Assembly: GCA_965116945.1 (NCBI GenBank)
Contig: OZ220734.1
Span: 930,001 to 994,000, forward strand
Source: Plut-88900 sp965116945
GTDB lineage: Bacteria > Chloroflexota > Dehalococcoidia > Plut-88900
DNA length: 64,000 nt
Reading direction: 5' to 3'
The position numbers and the translations under genes are program-made. Of the stretch, positions 8,927-17,347 are shown piece after piece. The notes under the pieces are model-generated. The model did not search any database and was not told where the DNA came from. It saw nothing but the letters and a program-made list of their open reading frames with translations. Numbering within the stretch: the first letter of the stretch is position 1; each line of letters starts with the position of its first letter.

Positions 8927-8957
8927 GGGGTGCCCTGTCCACTGCTGTAGACCCCTC

Positions 8958-8990
8958 CCCGGATTCCTCACGGGGCATCGGAATGACATT
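8958..8990. repeat. Dispersed ATTCC...GGAAT palindrome, copy 1
   Basis: GGATTCCTCACGGGGCATCGGAATGACA has ATTCC/GGAAT ends. Related units sit at 37091-37118, 59864-59892, 60092-60121 and 61916-61941. Confidence 0.55.
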
Positions 8991-9021
8991 TAAGAAGGGT
9001 TCCGGCTACAGGAGGAGATAG

Positions 9022-9828
9022 ATGGAATTGGAAGGAAGGGTAGCGTTGATAACGGGGGCATCCCGGGGCATAGGCCAAGGGATTGCCAAGTCTATGGCGG
9101 AGGAGGGGGCTAACATTGTAGTGAACTATCAGCGCAACAAGGCAGGGGCAGAACAGACGGCGTCCGACGTTGAGGCCTTGGGAGCCAAGGCTTTGCTGTA
9201 CCAGGCCAACGTCCAGAACTATGACGAGGTCCAGGCGATGGTGGACAAGGCGGTGGAGACCTTCGGCACGGTGGACATCCTTGTGAACAACGCAGGCCAG
9301 CACTATTCGAAGTCGATAATGGCAGAGGACGCAATGGACGTGTTTCACGACGTTTACGGAACACACATTGCCGGGTCTTTCTACTGCACGCAGGCTGTGC
9401 TGCCGCACATGAAGGAGCGGAAGCGGGGCGACATTCATTTCATTAGCTCGCTGGCAACGCAGCAGCTGTGGCCCGACGAGTGGGCCTACGCCAGTGCCAA
9501 AGCCTGGATGGGTACGTTCGTAAAGACGATATCCAAAGAATTGAGCTGGCACGGGATCCGGGTGAACGCGATAGCGCCGACCATCGTGGAGTCGGACATG
9601 GGGTTGAACCTAGTGCTGGACTGGGCACAGATAGACGATCCCCGGAACCTGGACGGGATTGTGCCGTTCAACAGGCTAATCCAACCTCACGACGTCGGAA
9701 ACATGTGCGTCTGGTTGTGTAGTGACAAGGCCAGCCATGTATCGGGGCAGGTCATCTACCTTGACTGTGGGATTGGGCCGTCATCACTGAGGGAGTTCGT
9801 GACGCCCGAGGCTCGGGCGCAGAGGTAG
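9022..9828 (+). CDS. SDR family oxidoreductase, array member 2
   Basis: A 268-residue FabG-like SDR. TGASRGIG binds the cofactor, VNNAG follows, the catalytic Ser is in FISSLATQQ and the Tyr/Lys pair in YASAK. The catalytic Asn position is His (THIAG). The C-terminal strand reads YLDCGIGPSS instead of the common VDGG, and about 15 residues extend beyond it. AGGAGGAGATAG precedes the ATG. It is 95 bases behind member 1, with a dispersed repeat in the gap, and 3 bases before member 3. Confidence 0.85.
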   Translation: MELEGRVALITGASRGIGQGIAKSMAEEGANIVVNYQRNKAGAEQTASDVEALGAKALLYQANVQNYDEVQAMVDKAVETFGTVDILVNNAGQHYSKSIMAEDAMDVFHDVYGTHIAGSFYCTQAVLPHMKERKRGDIHFISSLATQQLWPDEWAYASAKAWMGTFVKTISKELSWHGIRVNAIAPTIVESDMGLNLVLDWAQIDDPRNLDGIVPFNRLIQPHDVGNMCVWLCSDKASHVSGQVIYLDCGIGPSSLREFVTPEARAQR

Positions 9829-9831
9829 GCC

Positions 9832-10656
9832 ATGGGAGAAGATAACTTGCATTCGCTGGAAGGACGAGTTGCGCTCGTCACGGGCGGTTCCCGGGGGATT
9901 GGTAAGGCTATCTCGCTGGCTATGGCAGAGGCCGGGGCCGATGTAGTGATCAACTTCGTCAGCAACGAGTCGGCGGCGGAGGATACCGCAGACCAGATTC
10001 GGGCGTTGGGTCGAAAGGCCATGACGCACCGCGCGGACGTGGCGGACACGGATGCGGTCAAGGCGATGGTCGATGCGGCGGTGGAGGGGCTGGGGAAGGT
10101 GGACATCCTGGTCTGCAACGCGGGGATCATACGTCGGGATAGCCACGTTTACGAGGCGGACCTGAAGGAGTTCCGGGAGGTTATAGATAACCACGTTATG
10201 GGCGCTTTCAACTGCGTACAGGCAGTGCTGCCTAACATGCGGGAACAAACTCGAGGGGACATTCAGCTGATAGGGTCCACCAATGCAAAGATGCTGCCGA
10301 TTGGCCTGACCTCGTACAACGTCGCCAAAGCGGGGTTAGAGGTGATGGGACGGGTGCTTTCCAAGGAGGAGCAGGGCCACGGAATACGGGTAAACGTGAT
10401 CGCTCCTACGACGACGGAAACTGAAATGGCTACGGGGCTGCTGAACAGGTACGGCTTCTCCAGCTTCAGAGAGGTCGATCCGTACCTGCCGTTGGGTCGG
10501 ATAGCGCAGCCCCAGGACACTGGGAATCTGTGTGCGTTCCTGGCATCCGAGGCGGGAGGGCATATTTCGGGGCAGGTTATCTACGTGGACGCATCGCAGG
10601 ACAGGAAACCGACGCAGGAGTTCTTCTCAGCAGCGTCTCAGAGGAGTGGAATATGA
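9832..10656 (+). CDS. SDR family oxidoreductase, array member 3
   Basis: FabG-like SDR of 274 residues with TGGSRGIG, CNAG, catalytic Ser in LIGSTNAK and YNVAK. His replaces the usual catalytic Asn (DNHVMG). The C-terminus ends YVDASQDRKPTQEFF rather than VDGG, so the substrate or tetramer-facing tail differs from canonical FabG. The first residues MGEDNLHS form a short extension before LEGRVALVTGG. Its stop overlaps the ATG of member 4 (ATGA), so the two are translationally coupled. Confidence 0.84.
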   Translation: MGEDNLHSLEGRVALVTGGSRGIGKAISLAMAEAGADVVINFVSNESAAEDTADQIRALGRKAMTHRADVADTDAVKAMVDAAVEGLGKVDILVCNAGIIRRDSHVYEADLKEFREVIDNHVMGAFNCVQAVLPNMREQTRGDIQLIGSTNAKMLPIGLTSYNVAKAGLEVMGRVLSKEEQGHGIRVNVIAPTTTETEMATGLLNRYGFSSFREVDPYLPLGRIAQPQDTGNLCAFLASEAGGHISGQVIYVDASQDRKPTQEFFSAASQRSGI

Positions 10657-11459
10657 GACTGGAAGGTCGGGTAGCATTGGTGACGGGTGGGTCCCGGGGG
10701 ATTGGTGCCGGGATTGCGGGGTGCATGGCTGAAGAGGGAGCTGCGGTGGTGGTCAACTACGTGCAGTCGGAAAGGCTGGCGAATGAGGTGGTTGAAGGGA
10801 TCCGGGGGAAGGGGGGTCGGGCGATAGCGATACAGGCGGACGTGGGAAACTATGACCAAGTGAAGTCAATGGTGGAACGGTCGATAGAGGAATTCGGCAA
10901 GGTAGATATCCTGGTCAACAACGCGGGGATTGCGGGTCCTTCGGCGCCGATGGCGGACATAAGCCCAGACGAATTCGAAGCGGTGATAAGGAACCATCTA
11001 ATTGGCTCGTACAACTGCACCTATTGTCTGCTGTACCACATGCGGGGTTTGGATAGGGGAGATGTGATATTTATCTCCTCCCGGCAGACCGACTTCTTCC
11101 CGCCGTACTCCTCGCCTTACAACGCGGCCAAGGCAGGTATGGACGGCCTGGCCAAGGGGCTGGCAAAAGAGGAGCGGTACAACGGGATCCGGGTGAACGT
11201 CGTGGCCCCGGGCCTGGTCCCGACCGACATCCTGATGGAAGAGCTGAGGGCGACCACGGGGAAGGACAGCGTGGAAGAGGTGGACAAGGTTATGCCCTTC
11301 GGGCGGATGATGCGGCCCGAGGATATCGGGAACCTGTGCACGTTCCTGGCTTCTGAACAGGGTAGCCATATATCGGGGGAGGTTATCTATGTGCGTGGGG
11401 CGGTGGGGGGAGAGCCGCCATCATTCTATGTAAATGGACCGAAACCCTACTATTCCTAG
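10653..11459 (+). CDS. SDR family oxidoreductase, array member 4
   Basis: FabG-like SDR starting MRLEGRVALVTGGSRGIGAG. The catalytic Ser is in FISSRQTD and Tyr/Lys in YNAAK. His replaces the catalytic Asn (RNHLIG). The C-terminal strand reads YVRGAVGGE, unlike VDGG, and closely matches member 5 (YVRAAVGAE), so members 4 and 5 look like the most recent duplication. The ATG overlaps the stop of member 3. A longer in-frame start upstream would overlap member 3 extensively and is not supported. Confidence 0.85.
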   Translation: MRLEGRVALVTGGSRGIGAGIAGCMAEEGAAVVVNYVQSERLANEVVEGIRGKGGRAIAIQADVGNYDQVKSMVERSIEEFGKVDILVNNAGIAGPSAPMADISPDEFEAVIRNHLIGSYNCTYCLLYHMRGLDRGDVIFISSRQTDFFPPYSSPYNAAKAGMDGLAKGLAKEERYNGIRVNVVAPGLVPTDILMEELRATTGKDSVEEVDKVMPFGRMMRPEDIGNLCTFLASEQGSHISGEVIYVRGAVGGEPPSFYVNGPKPYYS

Positions 11460-11506
11460 AAGGCAAGACAAGAGTCCAGCTTCAAACCCAGAATAGAGAG
11501 AGCTAA

Positions 11507-12298
11507 ATGAGACTAGAAGGAAGAGTAGCGATAGTAAGCGGGGGGTCGAGGGGAATTGGGGCGGGCATAGCGCGGTGCATGGCCCGTGAAGGGGCAAAGG
11601 TAGTGGTGAACTACTTCAAATCGCCGGGTCCTGCAGCGGAGGTTGTTTCAGACATAGAAGCGGCGGGAGGAACGGCAGTTGCCATCAGGGCGGACGTTGG
11701 GGACTACGGGGAGGTGGAGGCGATGGTGGAAGAGACGGTCTCGAAGTATGGGAAGCTGGACATCATGGTGGCGAATGCGGGGACCAAGGGGCACGGGAAA
11801 CCACTAATCGAACTCTCGCACGCCGAGTTTGCCTACACTATCCAGAACCACCTGATGGGAGCGTTCAACTGTTCCCGGGCTGCGTTACCGCACTTGAGAA
11901 ATGGGGTCAGGGGAGACCTGATTCTGATTTCGTCCCGAAGCACGGATATGCTGATGGCCAATGACTCGGACTACAACGCCGCGAAGGCTGCGATCGACGC
12001 TCTGGCAAAGGGTGTGGCGAAGGAAGAGCGGTACCACGGCGTGCGGGTGAATGCGGTGAACCCTGGGCTGGTGCCCACGGACATGGCCTGGGGAGGGATA
12101 TCCCGAACCACCGGCAAGGATACTTTTGAAGCAGTTGATAAGGGCATGCCGCTGGGCAGGATGGTTAGGTCCGAGGATATAGGCAACCTGTGCGTGTTCC
12201 TGGCGTCGGAGGAAGGGAGCCATATATCGGGGGAGGTAATTTACGTGAGGGCCGCGGTCGGGGCGGAGTTGCCGCGCAATTACTTGCCGCAGGAATAG
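11507..12298 (+). CDS. SDR family oxidoreductase, array member 5
   Basis: FabG-like SDR, starting MRLEGRVAIVSGGSRGIGAG. Catalytic Ser in LISSRSTD, Tyr/Lys in YNAAK, His at the Asn position (QNHLMG), and the C-terminal YVRAAVGAELP shared with member 4. It lies 47 bases after member 4 and ends 12 bases before trpG, so it should be on the same T-box-controlled transcript as the trp genes. Its substrate is unknown. A role in tryptophan-related metabolism is possible only by context. Confidence 0.85.
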   Translation: MRLEGRVAIVSGGSRGIGAGIARCMAREGAKVVVNYFKSPGPAAEVVSDIEAAGGTAVAIRADVGDYGEVEAMVEETVSKYGKLDIMVANAGTKGHGKPLIELSHAEFAYTIQNHLMGAFNCSRAALPHLRNGVRGDLILISSRSTDMLMANDSDYNAAKAAIDALAKGVAKEERYHGVRVNAVNPGLVPTDMAWGGISRTTGKDTFEAVDKGMPLGRMVRSEDIGNLCVFLASEEGSHISGEVIYVRAAVGAELPRNYLPQE

Positions 12299-12310
12299 GA
12301 CTATTCACCA

Positions 12311-12892
12311 ATGTTGGCACTGATAGACAACTACGACAGCTTTACGTACAACCTGTACCAGTACCTTTGCGAGTTAGGGCAGGAAGTGGAGGTAGTGCGC
12401 AACGACAAGACTTCTTTGGAGGAGATTGCGAGCTGGGACCCTGAACGCATCATAGTGTCACCGGGGCCGTGCACGCCGAAAGAAGCTGGAATCTCGGTGG
12501 ACGTAATAAGGCATTTCGGGCCCCGACTCCCGGTGCTGGGCGTATGCCTGGGGCACCAGTGCATCGGGGTGGCGTATGGAGGGGTGGTCGCGTATGCGGG
12601 GGAGATCATGCACGGCAAATCTTCAATGGTGCACCATGATGGGAAGGGTATCTACGAGGGATTGCCAAACCCGTTCGAGGCGATCAGGTACCACTCACTG
12701 GCGATTCAGGAGGAGCTTTTTCCTGATTGCCTGGAGGTGACCGCCCGGACGGCCAACGGGATAATAATGGGAGTACGTCACAAGGAGTACGCGGTGGAGG
12801 GGTTCCAGGCACACCCTGAGTCGATCATGACGCCCGACGGCAAGGACCTTCTGAGGAATTTTCTGGGACAGGAAGTAGCACTACCAGCGTAG
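12311..12892 (+). CDS. trpG: Anthranilate synthase component II (glutamine amidotransferase)
   Basis: TrpG releases ammonia from glutamine for TrpE. It starts LALIDNYDSFTYNLYQYL, and VSPGPCTPKEAG forms the loop before the active site. The nucleophile is Cys79 in GVCLGHQ, with His168 and Glu170 in AHPES completing the triad. At 193 residues it is a normal stand-alone subunit, not fused to trpD. It is 12 bases after the last SDR gene and 4 bases before trpD. In a trp context TrpG is more likely than the folate-pathway PabA, though one protein may serve both. Confidence 0.95.
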   Translation: MLALIDNYDSFTYNLYQYLCELGQEVEVVRNDKTSLEEIASWDPERIIVSPGPCTPKEAGISVDVIRHFGPRLPVLGVCLGHQCIGVAYGGVVAYAGEIMHGKSSMVHHDGKGIYEGLPNPFEAIRYHSLAIQEELFPDCLEVTARTANGIIMGVRHKEYAVEGFQAHPESIMTPDGKDLLRNFLGQEVALPA

Positions 12893-12896
12893 ACTG

Positions 12897-13910
12897 ATGA
12901 TTAGAGAAGCAATCGAGAAACTGACTCGGGGAGCGGACCTGACGGAGGCGGAATCGGCCGAGGTCATGGAAGAGATCATGACCGGAAAGGCTACACCCGC
13001 GCAGTTCGGCGCGTTTGTAATTGCCCTGAGACTCAAGGGCGAGACGGTAGACGAGATGACGGGGCTGGCCACGGTGATGCGAGCAAAGTCGTTGAAGGTG
13101 GACTTCCGGGGCCCGAGCGTCGACACCTGCGGCACGGGAGGTGACGACTCGGGGACGTTCAACATATCGACGGTGGCGGCATTTGTCGTGGCGGGGGCGG
13201 GAATTGCGGTGGCGAAGCACGGGAACCGGGCGATGACCTCCAAGAGCGGCAGCGCGGACGTTCTGGAGCAGCAGGGAGTCAAGATTGACCTGGGGCCGGA
13301 AGGGGTGAAGCGGTGCATGGAGGAGGCGGGCATCGGGTTCATGTTTGCGCCCAGGTTTCATCCGGCGATGAAGTTTGCAGTGCAACCCAGGAGGGAGATA
13401 GGGGTAAGGACCGTATTTAACATTCTCGGACCCCTGACCAATCCCGCAGGGGCTAAAGCCCAAGTGCTGGGTGTGCCTACGGACGCGGTTGGGGAGAAGA
13501 TGGTGCAGGTACTGCAGAGGCTGGGGTCTGAGCGGGTGCTGGTGGTGCACGCCGACGACGGTCTGGATGAGATTTCACTGAACGGTACCACGAATGTATG
13601 GGAACTGAGGGACGGAGCAGTAAGTCATTACCAGGTATCAGCCGAGGACTTGGGATTAGGGGTGGCGTCCCTGGAGTCGCTGGCAGGGGGGTCGGTTGAA
13701 AAGAACGCGGAGATTATGACGGCAGTGCTAAGCGGAGAGAAAGGATCGCCGAGGGACGTGGTGGTTGCAAATGCGGCAGGGGGAATCCTGGTGGGAGGGA
13801 AGGCGGCCGACTTGCAAGAAGGTGTACGGGTGGCGCAGGAGTCCATCGACAGCGGAAATGCGATGAAGAGGCTTGAAAGGTTGAGAGAAGTAAGCCAGGG
13901 GCTGGATTAA
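12897..13910 (+). CDS. trpD: Anthranilate phosphoribosyltransferase
   Basis: TrpD joins anthranilate to PRPP. The PRPP-binding DTCGTGGDDSGTFNIST lies near residue 77, followed by VAKHGNRAMTSKSGSADVLE. FAPRFHPAMKF and RTVFNILGPLTNPA are further family blocks, and HADDGLDEIS follows. Length (337) is typical. It begins 4 bases after trpG and ends 14 bases before trpC. Confidence 0.96.
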   Translation: MIREAIEKLTRGADLTEAESAEVMEEIMTGKATPAQFGAFVIALRLKGETVDEMTGLATVMRAKSLKVDFRGPSVDTCGTGGDDSGTFNISTVAAFVVAGAGIAVAKHGNRAMTSKSGSADVLEQQGVKIDLGPEGVKRCMEEAGIGFMFAPRFHPAMKFAVQPRREIGVRTVFNILGPLTNPAGAKAQVLGVPTDAVGEKMVQVLQRLGSERVLVVHADDGLDEISLNGTTNVWELRDGAVSHYQVSAEDLGLGVASLESLAGGSVEKNAEIMTAVLSGEKGSPRDVVVANAAGGILVGGKAADLQEGVRVAQESIDSGNAMKRLERLREVSQGLD

Positions 13911-13924
13911 CGGGATCAGGGGTA

Positions 13925-14746
13925 ATGGCAAAGACGGGAACAATACTCGACAAGATAGTGGCGGTGAAGCGGGAGGACTTGGAGAGGGTTAAGTCTGAGG
14001 TTCCGCGCGCGGAGGTTGAGGCACGGGCGCTGGGGCAGTCTGCGGCGAGGTTTCTAACTCGGGCCCTGCAGAATGAAGGGGTTTCGCTGATAGCGGAGGT
14101 AAAGAAAGCCTCCCCGTCCCGAGGTCTGCTGGCTCCCGACTTCGATCCCGTGTCCCTGGCCCGAAAGTATGCTGTAAATGGAGCGTCGGCGATATCTGTA
14201 TTGACAGAGACTCCGCATTTTCAGGGTCGGCTGGAGTTCCTGACGGATATCAAAGAGGCACTGGGCCACGGGTGTCCGCCTCTTCTCCGTAAAGATTTCA
14301 TATTCGACGAATACCAGGTGTGGGAGGCTCGGGCGTGGGGGGCGGACGCGATACTGCTCATAGCGTCGATACTGGAAGAAGAAGAGATGAGTTCGTTGCT
14401 GTCTGAGGCCCAGGCGCTGGGGATGGATGTCCTCGTAGAGACGCATACGGAAGCTGAAGTGGAGATGTCCGTATCGGCGGGAGCATCACTAATCGGGATT
14501 AACAATCGGGACCTTGCGACCTTTAAGGTAGACCTGGACACGACGCGGCAGCTGAGAACCCTTGTCCCCGCGGAGATTCCAGTGGTGGCGGAGAGTGGGA
14601 TATTCACACGGGATGACGTGGAGATGGTGGCGGGGTGGGGGGTGGATGCGGTACTGGTGGGGGAGGGGCTGGTGAAGTCGGGGGACGTGGGAACGAAAGT
14701 ACGGGAGCTGGCGTCGGCGCACCTTGAGCGGGTGCCTCGTGACTAG
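13925..14746 (+). CDS. trpC: Indole-3-glycerol-phosphate synthase
   Basis: TrpC closes the indole ring from carboxyphenylamino-deoxyribulose phosphate. It is a TIM barrel with LIAEVKKASPSRG (catalytic Lys and substrate phosphate region), LRKDFIFDEYQVWEARAWGA, VETHTEAE, IGINNRDL and VAESGI in the expected order. At 273 residues it has normal length. It overlaps trpF by 8 bases and is not fused to it, unlike the enterobacterial gene. Confidence 0.96.
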   Translation: MAKTGTILDKIVAVKREDLERVKSEVPRAEVEARALGQSAARFLTRALQNEGVSLIAEVKKASPSRGLLAPDFDPVSLARKYAVNGASAISVLTETPHFQGRLEFLTDIKEALGHGCPPLLRKDFIFDEYQVWEARAWGADAILLIASILEEEEMSSLLSEAQALGMDVLVETHTEAEVEMSVSAGASLIGINNRDLATFKVDLDTTRQLRTLVPAEIPVVAESGIFTRDDVEMVAGWGVDAVLVGEGLVKSGDVGTKVRELASAHLERVPRD

Positions 14747-15422
14747 GTTCAAGGTATGCGGGCTCAGGCGGGCCGAGGATGCCGTAACCGCCATCGGCGC
14801 GGGGGCGAGCTTTATAGGGTTAATCTTCGCTCCCAGCAAGAGACAGCTGACGGCGGAGGAGGCGAGGATGATATTGGATGTAGCTCGGGCCGAGGGGAAG
14901 CAGGGTGGCGCCCTGCCGGAAGCGGTTGGCGTATTTGTGAATGCCCAGGCCGAGGACATCAACAGGATTTCCGAATACTGCGGGCTGGACAGGATACAGT
15001 TGCACGGGGACGAGACACTGGAGTACTGCTCGGCTATCGAGAAGCCGGTATTCAAGGTTGTGAGAATAGAGGCGGGGAAGAGGGGGGATGACCTTCTTCG
15101 TACCCTAGAAGGGAAGTTGGAGGGGATAGTGGAGGCGGGGCACACTCCGATGCTGGATACGGTGTCCAGAGGGCCCTACTACGGGGGTACGGGGCAGACA
15201 TTTGACTGGGGTCTGGCGACGGAGCTGGCCAAGAAGTTCGACTTTGTCCTGTCCGGGGGGTTGAACCCGGAAAACGTGGCGCGGGCGATAGAAGAGGTCG
15301 GGCCGTGGGTTGTGGACGTTTCAAGTGGGGTGGAGACGGATGGGAAGAAAGACGGGGGGAAGATCAGTGCTTTCGCACGGGCGGTGGAGAAGGCAGACCA
15401 GGCTATCCGTGAGCCGGCATGA
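14739..15422 (+). CDS. trpF: Phosphoribosylanthranilate isomerase
   Basis: TrpF performs the Amadori rearrangement in tryptophan synthesis. VTRFKVCGLRRAEDA at the start contains the catalytic Cys, followed by FIGLIFAPSKRQL, GVFVNA, IQLHGDE, GGTGQTFDW and LSGGLNPENV, and VDVSSGVE near the end. The GTG at 14739 gives the family N-terminus; a TTG at 14724 is in frame but less likely. It overlaps trpC by 8 bases and trpB by 4 (ATGA). Confidence 0.94.
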   Translation: MTRFKVCGLRRAEDAVTAIGAGASFIGLIFAPSKRQLTAEEARMILDVARAEGKQGGALPEAVGVFVNAQAEDINRISEYCGLDRIQLHGDETLEYCSAIEKPVFKVVRIEAGKRGDDLLRTLEGKLEGIVEAGHTPMLDTVSRGPYYGGTGQTFDWGLATELAKKFDFVLSGGLNPENVARAIEEVGPWVVDVSSGVETDGKKDGGKISAFARAVEKADQAIREPA

Positions 15423-16636
15423 CGAATTCGGAGGCAATTTCGACCTACGCGTATCCTGATGAGTCGGGGCGGTATGGGGATTTTGGGGGCAAGTTCATAC
15501 CCGAGACCCTCATGCCGGCGCTGGACGAGCTGGAGGAGGAGTACCGAGGGGCGAGGGCGGACACGAGCTTCGCGGCAAGGTTGGAGAGGCTTTCCAAAAC
15601 GTATGCGGGGCGCCCGACGTCTCTGTACCTGGCTGCGACTCTTTCGGAACACGCGGGGGGAACGAAGGTTTACCTGAAACGGGAAGACTTGGCCCACACC
15701 GGCGCGCATAAGATCAACAACGTGCTGGGGCAAGGGCTGCTGGCAGAACGGATGGGGAAGAAGCGGATCATTGCAGAGACGGGGGCGGGGCAGCACGGGG
15801 TGGCGACTGCTACGATCTGCGCGATGCTGGGGTTGGAGTGCATAGTCTACATGGGTGAAAAGGACGTGGAGCGACAGGCCCTCAATGTGTACAGGATGAA
15901 GCTGCTGGGGGCAAAGGTGGTAAGCGTAAAATCGGGGAGCAGGACGCTGAAGGATGCGATCAACGAAGCGATACGTGACTGGGTCACCAACGTCCGGACA
16001 ACGCACTATCTCTTGGGGAGCGTAGTCGGGCCACACCCTTATCCGATGCTGGTGCGGGACTTCCAGTCGGTTATAGGACGGGAGGCACGGGAGCAGATGT
16101 TGTCCGCCGAGGGCCGGCTCCCCAACTACGTGGTGGCCTGTGTTGGAGGGGGAAGTAATGCCATGGGGATATTCCATCCCTTCATTGGGGACGAGGGGGT
16201 GCGGCTGGTCGGGGCGGAGGCGGCAGGGGAGGGGATTGAGAGTGGGAATCATGCTTCTTCGCTGGGACATGGAAGGCCAGGGGTGCTGCACGGGTCAAAT
16301 TCGTACCTGCTCCAGGACCCGCATGGGCAGGTTTTGGAAGCACACAGCATATCAGCGGGGCTGGACTATCCAGGGGTCGGGCCCGAGCACAGTCACTTGA
16401 AGTCGACGGGTCGGGCGACCTACGTATCGGTTACGGATACTGAGGCGCTGGAGGGGTTCAAGATGCTAAGCGAGTCCGAGGGAATTATCCCGGCACTGGA
16501 GTCGGCTCACGCTGTTTACTACGGGGTGGAACTGGCGAAGACGCTGAGCGAGGAGCAAATAGTGCTGGTTAACCTGTCGGGGCGGGGAGACAAGGACATC
16601 GACACGGTGGCCCGGGCCACGGGGGTGGGGATTTAG
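15419..16636 (+). CDS. trpB: Tryptophan synthase beta chain
   Basis: TrpB condenses indole with serine using pyridoxal phosphate. The N-terminal GRYGDFGGKFIPETLMPAL, KREDLAHTGAHKINN (PLP-binding Lys), ETGAGQHGVATA, CVGGGSNAMG (phosphate loop), HSISAGLDYPGVGPEH and NLSGRGDKD mark the TrpB1 type that normally pairs with TrpA. It is the last trp gene; the next gene is convergent and no trpA is found in the window. The ATG overlaps the trpF stop. Confidence 0.97.
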   Translation: MTNSEAISTYAYPDESGRYGDFGGKFIPETLMPALDELEEEYRGARADTSFAARLERLSKTYAGRPTSLYLAATLSEHAGGTKVYLKREDLAHTGAHKINNVLGQGLLAERMGKKRIIAETGAGQHGVATATICAMLGLECIVYMGEKDVERQALNVYRMKLLGAKVVSVKSGSRTLKDAINEAIRDWVTNVRTTHYLLGSVVGPHPYPMLVRDFQSVIGREAREQMLSAEGRLPNYVVACVGGGSNAMGIFHPFIGDEGVRLVGAEAAGEGIESGNHASSLGHGRPGVLHGSNSYLLQDPHGQVLEAHSISAGLDYPGVGPEHSHLKSTGRATYVSVTDTEALEGFKMLSESEGIIPALESAHAVYYGVELAKTLSEEQIVLVNLSGRGDKDIDTVARATGVGI

Positions 16637-16711
16637 GGGGGATGCTGAGGGAGTGGATGGAGCGGTTACCCGGCTGGTCCGGTATCCCTGACTAGAAAAG
16701 CATTCGGCAGT

Positions 16712-17245
16712 CTACTTCTTGAGGGCGTGGACGTTGCGGAGGTTGCGATATTTGCCATCGTGGTCGAGGCCGTATCCAACGACGAAGGTGTCTGGGATTT
16801 CAAAACCGAAATAATCAGCGTTGATGTCATGGAGGCGTCGGGAGGGCTTGTCCAGCATGGCGCAGATCTTGACTGAAAGGGCGCCCATTTCCTTCAGTTT
16901 GCGGGAGAAAAGTTCGCAGGTAGCGCCGCTATCCAGTATGTCTTCAACGATGAGCACGTGCCGGTCCCGTATATGGTTCCGTAGAGGCAGGGAGTCGATG
17001 ATTAGCTGGCCGCCCGTTGTGCCGTAGTAGCTACGGATGCGTGCTGTAGTAACGGTTACGGGGTGCTCTAGTGAGCGCATCAAGTCGGCAAGGATGCTGA
17101 CAGCGCCATCCATGACACCGACGAGGACCAGGGTGGATAGGTCGTAGTCCCGGGAGATTTCGGAGGAAAGACGTGTGATCGCTTCGGTGATCTGGGCCTC
17201 TGACACGAGGATGCGTCCGAGTTCCGAATTTTCCACGGCAGGCAT
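16712..17245 (-). CDS. hpt: Hypoxanthine (guanine) phosphoribosyltransferase
   Basis: This purine salvage enzyme converts hypoxanthine or guanine plus PRPP to nucleotide. The PRPP loop VEDILDSGAT is at residues 100-109. LVGVMDGAVSILADLMR and RIRSYYGTT are the other family motifs, and the C-terminal VVGYGLDHDGKYRNL is the base-binding end. Length 177 is normal. It converges with trpB. The start has no ribosome site, but a consensus-like promoter ends only 6 bases before the ATG. Confidence 0.93.
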   Translation of the reverse strand: MPAVENSELGRILVSEAQITEAITRLSSEISRDYDLSTLVLVGVMDGAVSILADLMRSLEHPVTVTTARIRSYYGTTGGQLIIDSLPLRNHIRDRHVLIVEDILDSGATCELFSRKLKEMGALSVKICAMLDKPSRRLHDINADYFGFEIPDTFVVGYGLDHDGKYRNLRNVHALKK

Positions 17246-17251
17246 GGGAGA

Positions 17252-17280
17252 ATCGTAAGGATTGGCGGGAATGGTGTCAA
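17252..17280 (-). promoter_or_regulatory. hpt promoter, apparently leaderless
   Basis: On the minus strand TTGACA (17280-17275), a 17-base spacer and TACGAT (17257-17252) are followed after 6 bases by the hpt ATG. Transcription would start at or next to the start codon. Confidence 0.65.
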
Positions 17281-17347
17281 ATGGTGGGGTGGGCGTTGGG
17301 AGAGGAAGGGACTCTGCTCCGGCTTCCTCGCGTGGGTATTCCGGGGA

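Noticed and set aside
8165..12298. The SDR array as a recent exact tandem repeat or assembly error
   Set aside because: The five genes differ throughout and have different gaps and termini, so they are old paralogs.
15179..16291. 370-codon minus-strand frame
   Set aside because: Antisense to trpF and trpB, with no start signal or family features.
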